From Myxococcales bacterium (GTDB taxonomy: Bacteria; Myxococcota_A; Polyangia; Polyangiales; Polyangiaceae), in NCBI GenBank assembly GCA_025359105.1, contig JANYHK010000015.1, positions 26,776 through 90,775 of the forward strand: a stretch of 64,000 nucleotides of DNA, read 5' to 3'. The notes below the pieces were generated by a model. The model made no database searches, was not told the origin of the DNA, and saw only the letters and a list, made by a program, of their open reading frames with translations. Shown in pieces: positions 32,254-41,513 of this stretch (position 1 is the stretch's first letter; every line of letters starts with the position of its first letter). The position numbers were made by a program, and so were the translations under genes.

Positions 32254-32277
32254 AGCAACCGTCCCCTGGCTGGAACC
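32251..32277 (+). repeat. Dispersed 27-bp intergenic element, copy 2
   Basis: Contains AGCAACCGTCCCC and then TGGCTGGAACC, with TAG at its first bases doubling as the stop codon of the preceding gene. It matches copy 1 at 22 of 27 positions. It lies 53 bp before the moaB start at 32330. The central pairing is weaker than in copy 1. Confidence 0.6.
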
Positions 32278-32329
32278 TCCAAGACCGACGCCAGTCCTCG
32301 GCGCGTCGGGACCGTGCTATTCCCGATGC

Positions 32330-32881
32330 ATGACGACTGAACCGGGGAAGCCGCCCGTCCGAGTCCTCACGGTGACGATGAGCGACTCGCGCAAGCGCTC
32401 GAACGACGAGTCTGGCAGGGCGCTCGTCGAAGATCTCGTCGCTGGTGGGGTGAAGCACGTCCGCCACGTGATCCTGAAGGAGGAGCCCCGCTTCATCCAG
32501 GAGCTCGTTCGCTCGGTCTCGACGGACAACACCGCGGACGCTGTCGTGATCACGGGCGGCACCGGCATCACCCCGCGCGACAACACCTACGAGGCCCTCC
32601 TCGAGATCTACGACAAGCACCTCATCGGCTTCGGTGAGACGTTCCGGCGTCTGTCGTGGGACCAGATCGGACCGCACGCGATCCTGAGTCGCGCGAGCGC
32701 CGGCGTCGTCAACGAGTGCGTGGTCTTCTCGCTCCCGGGGAGCACCAAGGCCGTGCGCCTGGGCGTGCGCGAGCTGATTCTTCCGATCCTGCAGCACGCG
32801 GTCGAGCTCGCGATCGGTCGGTCGACGCACGTGCCATCGATGATTCCGCCGCCCGTGTCGGCGCCTGCCTCGGAAAAGTGA
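32330..32881 (+). CDS. moaB: Molybdopterin adenylyltransferase-type protein (MoaB/MogA)
   Basis: Molybdopterin-binding protein of 183 aa that should activate the dithiolene cofactor by adenylation, or assist this step. The MPT-binding motif is seen as DAVVITGGTGITPRDNTYEAL (about residues 83-103). The segments LTVTMSDSRKRSNDESGRALV and VVFSLPGSTKAVRLG are typical of MoaB/MogA. It precedes moaD with a four-base overlap (GTGA). The short length and lack of a MoeA-type fusion favour MoaB. It is part of the molybdenum cofactor locus that continues on the other strand. Confidence 0.93.
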   Translation: MTTEPGKPPVRVLTVTMSDSRKRSNDESGRALVEDLVAGGVKHVRHVILKEEPRFIQELVRSVSTDNTADAVVITGGTGITPRDNTYEALLEIYDKHLIGFGETFRRLSWDQIGPHAILSRASAGVVNECVVFSLPGSTKAVRLGVRELILPILQHAVELAIGRSTHVPSMIPPPVSAPASEK

Positions 32882-33126
32882 AAGTCGAGATCCTCTACTT
32901 TGCCGCCGTTCGGGATCTCGTCGGCGTCGACGCCGAGGGGATGGAGCTCCCGGCCACCGTCGGGTGCGTGCGCGACTTCGTCGCGTTCCTAGAAGAGGCG
33001 CGGCCCGCGCTCGCCGGGCGGATGGGTCACGTGCGCATCGCGCGAAACGAGGCGTTTGCGTCGCCCGACGAGCCGGTCACCGAAGGGGACGTGCTCGCGC
33101 TGATTCCGCCGGTCGCGGGCGGGTAG
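32878..33126 (+). CDS. moaD: Molybdopterin synthase small subunit MoaD
   Basis: Ubiquitin-fold sulfur carrier of 82 aa. The C-terminal Gly-Gly (PPVAGG) is the thiocarboxylate end that donates sulfur to cyclic pyranopterin monophosphate within the MoaD-MoaE complex. VKVEILYFAAVRDLVG is the typical first strand. Start GTG 32878 overlaps the moaB stop by four bases. It is convergent with moaE, with a single base between the stops, so the two partner genes lie tail to tail. Confidence 0.95.
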   Translation: MKVEILYFAAVRDLVGVDAEGMELPATVGCVRDFVAFLEEARPALAGRMGHVRIARNEAFASPDEPVTEGDVLALIPPVAGG

Positions 33127-33127
33127 G

Positions 33128-33616
33128 TCACCCGTGGCCGTGGCCGTGCCCGTCGCCGTGACCATGGCCGTGGTCGTGGTGGTGGCCGCCTGGCTCGCAG
33201 CGGGCGTCGACCCAGCCGACCCACGCCGTTCCGTCCGGCCCGTGCTCGCGCTTCCAGATCGGGACCCGCGACTTGATGCGATCGATGAGCAGCCGGCAAG
33301 CGCGGAACGCCTCGTCGCGGTGCGGCGCGCTGGCCGCGCAGACGATCGCCGCGTCGCCCACCGCCAGCGCGCCCAACCGGTGGATCGCCGCGACGCGGAC
33401 GCCCGCGATCTCCGCCTCGATCTCGGTGGCGATGCGCGCCATCTCCCGCCGGGCCATCGACGCATAGGCCGAGTACTCGAGGCGCGTCACCGGGCGCCCT
33501 TCGCTGTGATCGCGCACGACGCCGAGGAAGACGTCGATGCCCCCCGCCGCCGCGTGGCTCACGTGCTCCATCGCCTCCGCCACCGAGAGCACCTCGTTGC
33601 GCAGATCCGCCAGCAT
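33128..33616 (-). CDS. moaE: Molybdopterin synthase catalytic subunit MoaE with His-rich tail
   Basis: Catalytic subunit of molybdopterin synthase, 162 aa. The core (about residues 12-140) has GGIDVFLGVVRDHSEGR, LEYSAYASMA, IHRLGALAVGD and PIWKRE, which includes the catalytic Lys region. The last 22 residues are a His/Gly/Asp array (GHHHDHGHGHGDGHGHGHG), coded by a hexamer-like DNA repeat at 33130-33185. This tail may bind metal. It is the third gene of the moeA-moaC-moaE operon, 2 bp behind moaC. Confidence 0.95.
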   Translation of the reverse strand: MLADLRNEVLSVAEAMEHVSHAAAGGIDVFLGVVRDHSEGRPVTRLEYSAYASMARREMARIATEIEAEIAGVRVAAIHRLGALAVGDAAIVCAASAPHRDEAFRACRLLIDRIKSRVPIWKREHGPDGTAWVGWVDARCEPGGHHHDHGHGHGDGHGHGHG

Positions 33617-33618
33617 GC

Positions 33619-34509
33619 TCAGCTCCTCGTCCAGGTGCCCGACTTACCGCCGGACTTCTCGAGGAGCGAGACGCCGAACGTCATGCCCCGATCGATCCCC
33701 TTCAGCATGTCGTAGATCGTGAGGGCACCGGTCGACGCGCCGACCATGGCCTCCATCTCGACGCCGGTGCGGTCGCGCGCCTCGACGCGCACGTCGACCG
33801 TGAGGACGCGCTCGCCCGCGTGGATGTCCACATCGACGCGCGTGAGCGCGATCGCGTGGCACAGTGGGATGAGGTCGCTCGTGCGTTTGGCCGCCTGAAT
33901 GGCGGCGACGCGCGCGGTCGCGAGGACGTCACCCTTGGGGGTCGCGCCGGCGCGCAGCCGCGCGAGCGTCTCCGGCATCATGCGCACCTCGGCGCGCGCG
34001 ACCGCGACGCGCGCGGTGACGTCCTTGCCGCCGACGTCGACCATGTGCACTTCGCCCTTCGCGTCGAGGTGCGTGGAGATGGGGCGGGTGGCGGGGTCGG
34101 CCAGGATCTCGTCGTAGGCGCGGCGCAGGCGATCACTCCGTCCGCGTCGGGCGAGGCGGCAGAGCGTGTAGCGATCGAGGGGCGCGAGCGTGCGCCAACG
34201 CGACGCCTCTAGCGGTCGCGCCTCTCCCAGCGCGCGGACGAGGTCGGCCGGGAGGCCGCTCGCGGGAGGATCCATGGCGGCGGTGATGGTCTCGCACGGG
34301 ACGTCCTCCTCGACCAGGAGATCACGCACGCGCGGCCCGTCGACCTTCTTCTCGCTTCCGAGCGACGTGATCGCCACGCGCGCGCCGCTACGCATGCGAC
34401 GCCACGCCACCGCGGTCAGCTTCGCGCCGCACGCGTCGAGCGCGCGCCGGGCCGCGAGGGGAATGGTGTCCAGCCACTCGTCGATGTCTTCGAAAGCGTA
34501 GATCTTCAT
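33619..34509 (-). CDS. moaC: Fusion: nitrate reductase-associated domain plus MoaC
   Basis: Two domains in one 296-aa chain. Residues 138-290 are MoaC, which with MoaA makes cyclic pyranopterin monophosphate from [17 protein letters not shown], the LIPLCHAI segment, and [25 protein letters not shown]. Residues 1-135 resemble the nitrate reductase-associated protein family (Nitr_red_assoc): a Pro-x-x-x-Arg-x-x-Leu-Asp start, DACGAKL, a Trp, and a second half with [32 protein letters not shown]. The join has no gap and no inserted start codon context. It lies between moeA and moaE in one operon. Confidence 0.85.
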   Translation of the reverse strand: MKIYAFEDIDEWLDTIPLAARRALDACGAKLTAVAWRRMRSGARVAITSLGSEKKVDGPRVRDLLVEEDVPCETITAAMDPPASGLPADLVRALGEARPLEASRWRTLAPLDRYTLCRLARRGRSDRLRRAYDEILADPATRPISTHLDAKGEVHMVDVGGKDVTARVAVARAEVRMMPETLARLRAGATPKGDVLATARVAAIQAAKRTSDLIPLCHAIALTRVDVDIHAGERVLTVDVRVEARDRTGVEMEAMVGASTGALTIYDMLKGIDRGMTFGVSLLEKSGGKSGTWTRS

Positions 34510-34512
34510 CGT

Positions 34513-35721
34513 TCACAACCCCAAGTCGCGTGCAAAATACACGAGAACGGTCGCGTCGGCGGCGAGGTCGCCTCCCTCGGCCGGCACGACGACGAGCCCG
34601 TCGGCCTCTGCCATCGAGGTGGACGCGCCGCTCGCCTGGTTGCCGAGCGGCGTCGCCACGAGCGCGCCGCCCGGCGCCGCGAGGGTCGCGCGGACGAAGG
34701 CGAGGCGGCCAGGCGCGTGGCGAATGGGGCGCGCCAGGCGGGCGGCGAGCGGGGACGGGAGGGGGTGAAGGTCGCCTTGCAGCGCGCGGAGGAGCGGCAC
34801 GCCGAAGAGCGCGAACGTGATCATCGCCGACGCCGGGTTGCCTGGCAGCCCGAGCACGAGCGCCGCGCCGCGCCGGCCGACGGTGAGCGGCTTGCCGGGC
34901 TTCATGGCGACCTTGTAGAGCTCGATCGTGCAGCCGATCGCTTCCAGCGCGGGGCGCACGAGGTCGTGGTCGCCGACGCTCACGCCGCCGATGGTGACGA
35001 GGAGATCGGTCGCCCGGAGCGCCTCGTCGAAGGCCCGCTCGGTCTCCGCGCGATCGTCGGCCACGGGCGGCATCACGCGCACGGTGGCGCCTGCCGCACG
35101 CGCCATCGCGCGCACGGCGATGGAGTTGCTGTCGGGGATGGTGCCCGGACGCGTGGCAGTCCCAGGCGCACGAAGCTCGTCGCCGCTGCCGAGCACCGTC
35201 ACGACCGGGCGCCGCGCGACCTCCAGCCACGCGCGATCGCAGGTCGCGGCGAGCGCCAGGTGGCTCGGCCCCAGGCGTGTCCCGGGGACGAGTGCCTGCG
35301 CGCCGGCGGCCATGTCCTCGCCGCGCTTGCGCACGTGGGCCCACGGCGCGGGGCGCGTTCGGAGCGTGACGCGCTCACCGTCGCGCGTGACGTCTTCTTG
35401 CATCACGACCGCGTCGGCGCCGTCGGGCAGCGCCGCGCCCGTGAAGATGCGGCACGCGGCGCCGGGGGCGAGCGCGGGCACGGGACCCCCCGCGCGGCTC
35501 TCTCCGCGCACGTCGAGCATGTACGGGCCACCGCCTGTGAGCTCGCTGGTACGGACCGCGTACCCGTCCATCGCGCTCCCGTCGGCGTCGGGCAGATCGA
35601 CCGGCGTGAGCACGTCCTCCGCGAGAACGCGGCCGGCGGCATCGTGGATCGCGACGCGCTCGGGAGCTACGACGCGGGCAAGCGCGATGACGTGCGCGTG
35701 GGCCTCGGTGAAGGAAAGCAT
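34513..35721 (-). CDS. moeA: Molybdopterin molybdenumtransferase MoeA
   Basis: Inserts molybdate into adenylated molybdopterin. Protein of 402 aa. Residues about 1-175 show the MoeA N-terminal domains (SAMDGYAVRT, RIFTGAALPDGADAVVMQED). The MPT-binding domain has VTVLGSGDEL, PGTIPDSN and LLVTIGGVSVGDHDLVRPAL. The C-terminal barrel begins at GLPGNPASAMITFALF. Its stop is 3 bp from the moaC start, so moeA leads the operon. The start codon lies just downstream of a hexamer repeat array. Confidence 0.95.
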   Translation of the reverse strand: MLSFTEAHAHVIALARVVAPERVAIHDAAGRVLAEDVLTPVDLPDADGSAMDGYAVRTSELTGGGPYMLDVRGESRAGGPVPALAPGAACRIFTGAALPDGADAVVMQEDVTRDGERVTLRTRPAPWAHVRKRGEDMAAGAQALVPGTRLGPSHLALAATCDRAWLEVARRPVVTVLGSGDELRAPGTATRPGTIPDSNSIAVRAMARAAGATVRVMPPVADDRAETERAFDEALRATDLLVTIGGVSVGDHDLVRPALEAIGCTIELYKVAMKPGKPLTVGRRGAALVLGLPGNPASAMITFALFGVPLLRALQGDLHPLPSPLAARLARPIRHAPGRLAFVRATLAAPGGALVATPLGNQASGASTSMAEADGLVVVPAEGGDLAADATVLVYFARDLGL

Positions 35722-35744
35722 TCGGGGGAGAGGGTACACCCCGG

Positions 35745-35826
35745 CGGCGTCTTCGGGGTCGGGGTCGGGGGTCGGGGTCGGGTGTCGGGGTCGGAAATCG
35801 GCGTCGGCGTCGGCGTTCGGCGTCGG
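35745..35826. repeat. Hexanucleotide array, GTCGGG/GTCGGC type
   Basis: About 80 bp of units read on the plus strand as GTCGGG, GTCGGC and variants, within the 173-bp spacer in front of moeA. It is the reverse-complement type of the CCGACN array at 36308-36516. Confidence 0.8.
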
Positions 35827-35894
35827 ACTCAATTGTACATCCCGCTTCACGGTCGAATCCCGCTCGGGTGGTATGCTCCTCACTTCGGAGGCTA

Positions 35895-36210
35895 ATGCGC
35901 CGGAGCTTCGGACCAGTGCTGCTCTCCGGCTTGCTGTTCGCGACGTCCGTCGGCCGCGGTGAGCTACTCGCACGACGCAGGTGCCGACGTTGTGCTGGCG
36001 CCGGCAGACGGCAGCACGGATGCGTGCAAACACTGCCCGAACGAGTTTCTGCCCTGCGTCTACCACTGCCCGGGATCGATGTTCGGCAACGTGATGATCT
36101 GCAACGGCGGTCTCTGGTGTGGTGTCCCAAGACCTCCGGCGGCGTGCACGCCGCAGCTCCATCTCGACGGAGGGGCGGACGGGGACGCGTCCGACGCGGG
36201 GGCCGACTAG
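35895..36210 (+). pseudogene. Small Cys-rich exported protein with an apparent frameshift
   Basis: From ATG 35895 the first frame gives a fine signal peptide start (MRRSFGPVLLSGLLFATS) but loses sense after about residue 22. The +1 frame is open from 35896 and carries SAAVSYSHDAGADVVLAP and then a Cys-rich mature domain with eight Cys (CKHCP..FLPCVYHCPG, CNGGLWCG), ending at 36210. The two frames join between about 35940 and 35958. A single-base change would restore a normal secretion signal. Alternatively translation starts at GTG 35959 without a signal. Sequencing error is possible. Family unknown. Confidence 0.6.
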
Positions 36211-36546
<336 letters not shown>

Positions 36547-39012
36547 ATGCGCCGCGTCCTTTGCGCCCTCGCTCTCGGCATTCTTCCCGCGGTCGCGTGC
36601 TCCAACGGGGGAGTCACCTACGCGCTCCCGCCCGGGACCGACGACGGCGGCGCGGTCACCGTCGACTCGGGGCTTCCGCCCGGCCTCGGTGTCGGGGGCA
36701 AGTGCGACGCCGATCACCCGTGCCGTGCCGGCCTCGCGTGCGAGGGCGGAAAGTGCGCGCCCGGGCACTCGCTGGGCGACGGGACGCCGTGCGTCATCAG
36801 CGCGGAGTGCAAGACCGGCGACTATTGCGGTCCCGCGCGCACGTGCGCGCCGGCGGGCGCGGGAACGGCCGGCGGCGGATGCGCGAGCGACGCCGACTGC
36901 GCGTCGGGCCTCAAGTGCGAGATCGTCGGCTTCGGCGCCCAGTGCGTGCCCGAGGGCACGGGCGACGTCGGTGGCGCATGCACCACCACCGCGGACTGCT
37001 TCGGCGGCCTCGCGTGCGTGAACAAGACCTGCGCGCCGCTCCCGCCGTCGCCGGGAGGCGTCCCGCCGCTCGGCTTCCCGCCGTGGCCCGGCGTCACCTG
37101 CACCGACGATCCCCCGCCCGCCAAGGCGTACTTCCGCGTGCCACGCGGCGCGAACGACGGCGACTTCTTTCGTCTCCCGTTCCCGAGCGACGTCCGCCGC
37201 AAGTCGGGCCGCCCCGATCTCTCGGGCTTTCCGACGCCGGGCGCAGACCTCCTCGGCTACGACATCGTCGATCGCTACGCCCGCGACGTCGAGGCGCACA
37301 CCGACGGCTTCAGCGCCTACCCGACGGTCACGTTTCGCTTCAGCGCGTCGGCCGATTTCACCTCGCTGAAGCAGCCAGGGGTCATCCGCTGGGTCGACGT
37401 GTCCCCGGGCGGGACCGGCGACGACGTCGGCTTCGCCTGGAGCGCGACGACCGGCCGTAGCCCGTACGTCTGCCCCAACGCGCTCAGCGCGCGCCCTTCG
37501 AACGGCGCGCCGCTCGCGGCCGGCAAGACGTACGCGGTCATCATCACCACCGGCGCGCAGGCTGCCGGCGGGGGCCCGGTGGCTCGTGACGACGACTTCG
37601 GCGCCGTGATCGGCGCGGCCGCGCCCTCCGATCCCGCGCTCTCCGCGGCGTGGACGGCCTACAAGCCGCTCCGCGACTGGTTGACCGCGAAGGCCGTCAG
37701 CCCGAGCTCGATCCTGAACGCAGCGGTCTTCACCGTCGCGCATCCAAGCGTGCCGGCGCAGGGACTCGCGGGCGCGATCGCAGCCGGCGCCGCGCCGACC
37801 GCCGCGTCGTGGGTGAAGTGTGGGGCCGCGCCGTCGCCCTGCCCACAGGCCACCGGCGATCGCGCGTGCGGCGCCGCCGATCCGGCGTTCGACGAGCTGC
37901 ACGCCCTCGTGACGCTGCCGGTCTTCCAGTCGGGGACGGCGCCGTACCAGGACACCGGCGGCGACTTGCACTACGACGGCGCCGGCGTGCCGACGGTGCA
38001 GCGCACCGAGCCGGTGTGTCTCGCGCTCACGATCCCGAAGGGCAGCGCGATGCCGGCGGGCGGCTGGCCGCTCGTCCTCTACGCGCACGGCACCGGCGGC
38101 AGCTTCCGCAGCCACGTCACCGAGGGCGTCGCCGCGCGCCTCGCGACGATCGACGACGGCGCGGGCGGCCAGGTCCACGCGGCGGTGCTCGGCATCGATC
38201 AGGTCCAGCACGGGCCGCGCCGCGGCGCCTCCACGGCGTCGCCGAACGATCTGTTCTTCAACTTCACGAACCCCAGCGCCTCGCGCGGCAACCCGCTGCA
38301 GGGCGCGGCCGATCAGATCTCGCTCGTCCGCTTCGCGAAGGGGCTCGATCTGCTCGCCCCGTCGTCGCCGACGGGCGCCGAGATCAAGTTCGGCGCGGTC
38401 GCGTACTGGGGCCACTCGCAAGGCGCGACCGAGGGGGCCATCGCGATGCCCTACGTCGCGGGGGTCACCGGCGTGGTCCTCAGCGGCGAGGGCGCGAGCC
38501 TCATCGACGCGCTCCTCTCGAAGAAGAGCCCGGTCGACATCGCCTCCGCGATCCCGTTCGTGCTCCAGGATCCCGGCGTCAGCACGTCGCACCCGGTGCT
38601 GTCCCTCTTGCAGAACGCGATCGACGTCGCCGATCCCTTGAACCACGCGCGTTTCCTCGCCGCCGCGCCGATCGCACCCATCACCGCGAAGCACGTCTTC
38701 CAGCCTTACGGTCTGAAGGACACGTTCGCGCCGCCGGTCACCGAGGCGACCTACGCGCTTGCGGCCGGGCTCGGACTCCTCTCGGCGTCACCGAGCGCGA
38801 GCCCGCCCGATCCGATAGGTTCGCTCAACCCCGCGGCGGTCCCGGCGTCCGGCAACCTCGGGAGCGGAGTGACGAGCGCGTACGTGCGCGAGTACGGCCC
38901 GAACGGGTACGACGGCCACTTCGTCGCGTTCAAGGAGTCCGTCGCGCAGGCGGACGTCGCGCACTTTCTGGCCGACGCGCTGGCCGGCAAGGTGCCCAAG
39001 GTCGGGCGATGA
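36547..39012 (+). CDS. Secreted lipoprotein, alpha/beta hydrolase-like
   Basis: Predicted lipoprotein of 821 aa. From ATG 36547 the signal peptide ends ILPAVACS. Residues 45-170 are a Cys-rich region with several CxxxxxCxxG blocks (dickkopf-like or EB-type). From about residue 195 the sequence has [18 protein letters not shown], like the start of the two related hydrolases at 49865 and 56883. Further on, [20 protein letters not shown] supplies a GHSQG nucleophile motif. The rest resembles secreted hydrolases of unknown substrate. The next gene overlaps it by four bases (ATGA). Confidence 0.85.
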   Translation: MRRVLCALALGILPAVACSNGGVTYALPPGTDDGGAVTVDSGLPPGLGVGGKCDADHPCRAGLACEGGKCAPGHSLGDGTPCVISAECKTGDYCGPARTCAPAGAGTAGGGCASDADCASGLKCEIVGFGAQCVPEGTGDVGGACTTTADCFGGLACVNKTCAPLPPSPGGVPPLGFPPWPGVTCTDDPPPAKAYFRVPRGANDGDFFRLPFPSDVRRKSGRPDLSGFPTPGADLLGYDIVDRYARDVEAHTDGFSAYPTVTFRFSASADFTSLKQPGVIRWVDVSPGGTGDDVGFAWSATTGRSPYVCPNALSARPSNGAPLAAGKTYAVIITTGAQAAGGGPVARDDDFGAVIGAAAPSDPALSAAWTAYKPLRDWLTAKAVSPSSILNAAVFTVAHPSVPAQGLAGAIAAGAAPTAASWVKCGAAPSPCPQATGDRACGAADPAFDELHALVTLPVFQSGTAPYQDTGGDLHYDGAGVPTVQRTEPVCLALTIPKGSAMPAGGWPLVLYAHGTGGSFRSHVTEGVAARLATIDDGAGGQVHAAVLGIDQVQHGPRRGASTASPNDLFFNFTNPSASRGNPLQGAADQISLVRFAKGLDLLAPSSPTGAEIKFGAVAYWGHSQGATEGAIAMPYVAGVTGVVLSGEGASLIDALLSKKSPVDIASAIPFVLQDPGVSTSHPVLSLLQNAIDVADPLNHARFLAAAPIAPITAKHVFQPYGLKDTFAPPVTEATYALAAGLGLLSASPSASPPDPIGSLNPAAVPASGNLGSGVTSAYVREYGPNGYDGHFVAFKESVAQADVAHFLADALAGKVPKVGR

Positions 39013-39893
39013 TCGCGATCGAGGAATTCCGCGCGCGCGGCCGCTTCGTCCCGACCGTCGACGGCAAGGTCTTCGCGATCGCCAGCGGCAAGGAGGACGC
39101 CGGCGAGCCGCCGGTGCTGGTGCTGCACGGCTTCCCCACTTCGTCGTGGGACTTCGCCGACGCGATCGAGCTGCTCGCGCCGCGTCGCCGCGTCGTCGCC
39201 CTCGATTTCCTCGGCTTCGGCTGGTCCGACAAGCCGCCGGAGCTGGGCTATTCGCTCTTCGAGCAGGCCGACGCCACCATCGCGGCGGCGGAGGCGTTCA
39301 ACCTCCGTCGCGTCCACCTCTGGGCGCACGACATGGGCACGAGCGTTGCGACCGAGCTGCTCGCACGCCGCGAGCGCGGGCTCCTCCCGTTCGAGATCGC
39401 CAGCCTCGTCCTCATGAACGGCAGCGTGCACATCGAGATGGCGCAGCTCACCCTCGGGCAGCGTGTGCTGAAGTCGCCGCTCGGCCCGCTCTTCGCGCGC
39501 CTCAACAACCGGCGCACCTTCAAGGCGCAGCTCCGTCGCGTCTTCGCGCGCCCCCCGTCCGACGCGGAGCTCGACGCCATGTGGGAGCTGGCGGCCCGCG
39601 AGGACGGCCCGGCGCGCTTCCCGCAGATCATCCGCTACACCGAGGAGCGCGCGCGCTTCCGCCGCCGCTGGATCGGCGCGCTCGAACGCTTCGACCGCCC
39701 CGCGCTCGTGGCGTGGGGCCGCCTCGATCCGGTGGCCGTCGTCCCGATCGCCGAGCAGCTCGCGCGCGAGATCCCCGGCGCGGCGCTCCTCTTCTGGGAC
39801 GATCTGGGGCACTACCCTCAGGTGGAAGACACGGCCCGCGTCGTCAAGGACGTCGAGGCGTTCTGGAACCGCGTCAGACTTCCTCCGCCGTGA
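39009..39893 (+). CDS. Alpha/beta hydrolase with Asp nucleophile (dehalogenase/epoxide hydrolase type)
   Basis: Cytoplasmic enzyme of 294 aa. The nucleophile elbow reads [10 protein letters not shown], so the nucleophile is Asp as in haloalkane dehalogenases, epoxide hydrolases and MEST-type hydrolases, not Ser. The oxyanion region is [13 protein letters not shown], the second acid is in [10 protein letters not shown] and the His in [12 protein letters not shown]. Substrate unknown. It overlaps the upstream hydrolase stop by four bases (ATGA) and overlaps the convergent epmA at its 3' end by 20 bp. Confidence 0.9.
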   Translation: MIAIEEFRARGRFVPTVDGKVFAIASGKEDAGEPPVLVLHGFPTSSWDFADAIELLAPRRRVVALDFLGFGWSDKPPELGYSLFEQADATIAAAEAFNLRRVHLWAHDMGTSVATELLARRERGLLPFEIASLVLMNGSVHIEMAQLTLGQRVLKSPLGPLFARLNNRRTFKAQLRRVFARPPSDAELDAMWELAAREDGPARFPQIIRYTEERARFRRRWIGALERFDRPALVAWGRLDPVAVVPIAEQLAREIPGAALLFWDDLGHYPQVEDTARVVKDVEAFWNRVRLPPP

Positions 39894-40782
39894 AGGCGAG
39901 CACGCGCGCGATCTCCGTCGTGCCGCACGCCAGCGCGACGAGCCGGTCGACGCCGAGCGCATTGCCGCCGGCGTCGACCCCATCGACAGAGAGCTTCGCG
40001 AGCGCAGCGAGGAGCTTCTCGTCGATCGGATACACATCGAGCCCCCGCGCGCGTCGCGCGTCCTGGTCCGCGACGAAGCGCGCGCGCTGGTCGACGGGGT
40101 CGGTCAGCTCGCCGAAGCCGTTGCACAGCTCCACCCCGGCGACGTAGCACTCGAACCGCTCGGCGACGCGCGGATCGCTCGGCTTCTTGCGCGCGAGCGA
40201 CGCCTGCGTCGCCGGGTAGTCGGTAAGCATGACTCCGTGGTCGAGCGCCGCGAGCCCCGGCTCGACGCGATCGACGAGCAAGCGGAAGTAGGTGTCCTCG
40301 TCGTCGGCCGCGAGGCGCAGCGTCTCGTCCGGCGCGACGCCCGCCCATCGCGCGTACGCCTCGCACACCGTGATCCGCGCGAACGGCGGCGTCACGTCGA
40401 GGGTGCGGCCGTCGACGTGCACGCGTCCGCCGGTCACGCTCGCGATGAGCTCCTCGGTGTCGTGCATCACGTCGTCCACGCCGCCGCCGGCGCGGTACCA
40501 CTCGAGGATCGAGAACTCCGGGTTGTGCCGCGCGCCCAGCTCGCCCTTCCGGAACGCCTTGGTGATCTGGAAGATGCGGCTCCACCCGTCGGCGAGGAGG
40601 CGCTTCATCTGGTACTCGGGCGACGTCCCCAGCCACGCGCCGCCGGCGGGTATGGCCTCCAGGTGAAGATCCATTCCGGGGGAGGGGACCATGATCGGCG
40701 TCTCGACCTCGAGGAAGCCGCGCGCGTCGAAGAACGAGCGAACCTTCGCGACGACGCTGGCGCGCTCGCGGAGGAGCTTCAT
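39874..40782 (-). CDS. epmA: EF-P beta-lysylation protein EpmA (GenX/PoxA)
   Basis: Class II lysyl-tRNA synthetase-like enzyme of 302 aa that attaches lysine to elongation factor P. It lacks the anticodon-binding domain, as EpmA does. Motif 2 is seen in FRKGELGARHNPEFSILEWYRAG and motif 3 near the C-terminus (GGNALGVDRLVALACG). The pattern PIMVPSPGMDLHLEAI is typical. Neither EpmB nor EF-P is in the window. Its 3' end overlaps the convergent hydrolase gene. The TetR gene upstream overlaps its start (ATGA), so they share a message. Confidence 0.94.
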   Translation of the reverse strand: MKLLRERASVVAKVRSFFDARGFLEVETPIMVPSPGMDLHLEAIPAGGAWLGTSPEYQMKRLLADGWSRIFQITKAFRKGELGARHNPEFSILEWYRAGGGVDDVMHDTEELIASVTGGRVHVDGRTLDVTPPFARITVCEAYARWAGVAPDETLRLAADDEDTYFRLLVDRVEPGLAALDHGVMLTDYPATQASLARKKPSDPRVAERFECYVAGVELCNGFGELTDPVDQRARFVADQDARRARGLDVYPIDEKLLAALAKLSVDGVDAGGNALGVDRLVALACGTTEIARVLAFTAEEV

Positions 40783-41450
40783 CGCGGGGCGTGTGGGGCC
40801 GGCGGCTTGGGGAGCAGTCCGCGCAGGAAGATGTCCGCGAGCTGCCCTGCGGCGCGGACGAGCCCGCCCTGATCGGCGCGCCCGAGCGCCCAGGTGAGCG
40901 CTACGCCGTCGAGCGCGCCGAAGAGCGAGCGTGCCACGAGGTGCGGTGACACGTCGCTGCGGAAGTCGCCGTGCGCCTGCCCCTCGGCCACGATGCGCGC
41001 GATGGCGTCGAGGTACGCGATGAAGCGCGGCGCCGCGTACTCCTTCATGAGCTTGGTCGACTGGCGCAGGATGACCGTGATGACCTCGGCGAGATCGCGC
41101 TCGCCCTCGAGGAGGCCGAGCTGCATCTCGATCACGCGCCGCAGCTTGTCCGGCGCGTTCTCGTGCTTCGGCAGCTCCTCGCGCATGAAAGCAAGCAGCC
41201 GCTCGACGCGGTCCTCGAAGAGCGACACGAGGAGCTCGTCCTTGCTCTTGAAGTAGAGGTAGATGGTGCCATCGGCCACGCCGGCAGCCTTGGCCACCTC
41301 GCTCACGCGCGTCGCGTAGAAGCCGCTCTTGGCGAACACCTTCACCGCGGCCTTCAGGATCCGCTCGCGCTTGTCGCCGCTGCGGCGCGGGCTGGCGGCG
41401 ACCTTGGCGGGCTTCTTCGCCTTTCGGGAAGTGAGTGAGGATTCACTCAT
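40779..41450 (-). CDS. TetR-family regulator, FadR-like
   Basis: Repressor of 223 aa. The N-terminal HTH (about residues 28-75) is RERILKAAVKVFAKSGFYATRVSEVAKAAGVADGTIYLYFKSKDELL, given here only in parts: SGFYATRVSEVAKAAGVADG and IYLYFKSKDELL. It closely resembles the acyl-CoA-responsive FadR of Bacillus. The C-terminal ligand domain is helical. A perfect dyad sits over its own start codon (41432-41449), which suggests autoregulation. It heads the epmA message (four-base overlap). Regulation of fatty acid degradation is inferred, not shown. Confidence 0.9.
   Translation of the reverse strand: MSESSLTSRKAKKPAKVAASPRRSGDKRERILKAAVKVFAKSGFYATRVSEVAKAAGVADGTIYLYFKSKDELLVSLFEDRVERLLAFMREELPKHENAPDKLRRVIEMQLGLLEGERDLAEVITVILRQSTKLMKEYAAPRFIAYLDAIARIVAEGQAHGDFRSDVSPHLVARSLFGALDGVALTWALGRADQGGLVRAAGQLADIFLRGLLPKPPAPHAPR
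41432..41449. promoter_or_regulatory. Perfect dyad over the tetR start codon (operator candidate)
   Basis: TGAGTGA-N4-TCACTCA. The right half overlaps the ATG of the TetR gene (complement of 41448-41450). Its 7-4-7 form and length match the FadR operator pattern described for Bacillus (TGAATGA-type halves). Predicted autorepression site. Confidence 0.6.
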
Positions 41451-41513
41451 TGGCTGCCTAGACGAGTATCAAGGCCGCCCGACCCGGTCAATCGGGGCAT
41501 CCCTGCCGCCGCG

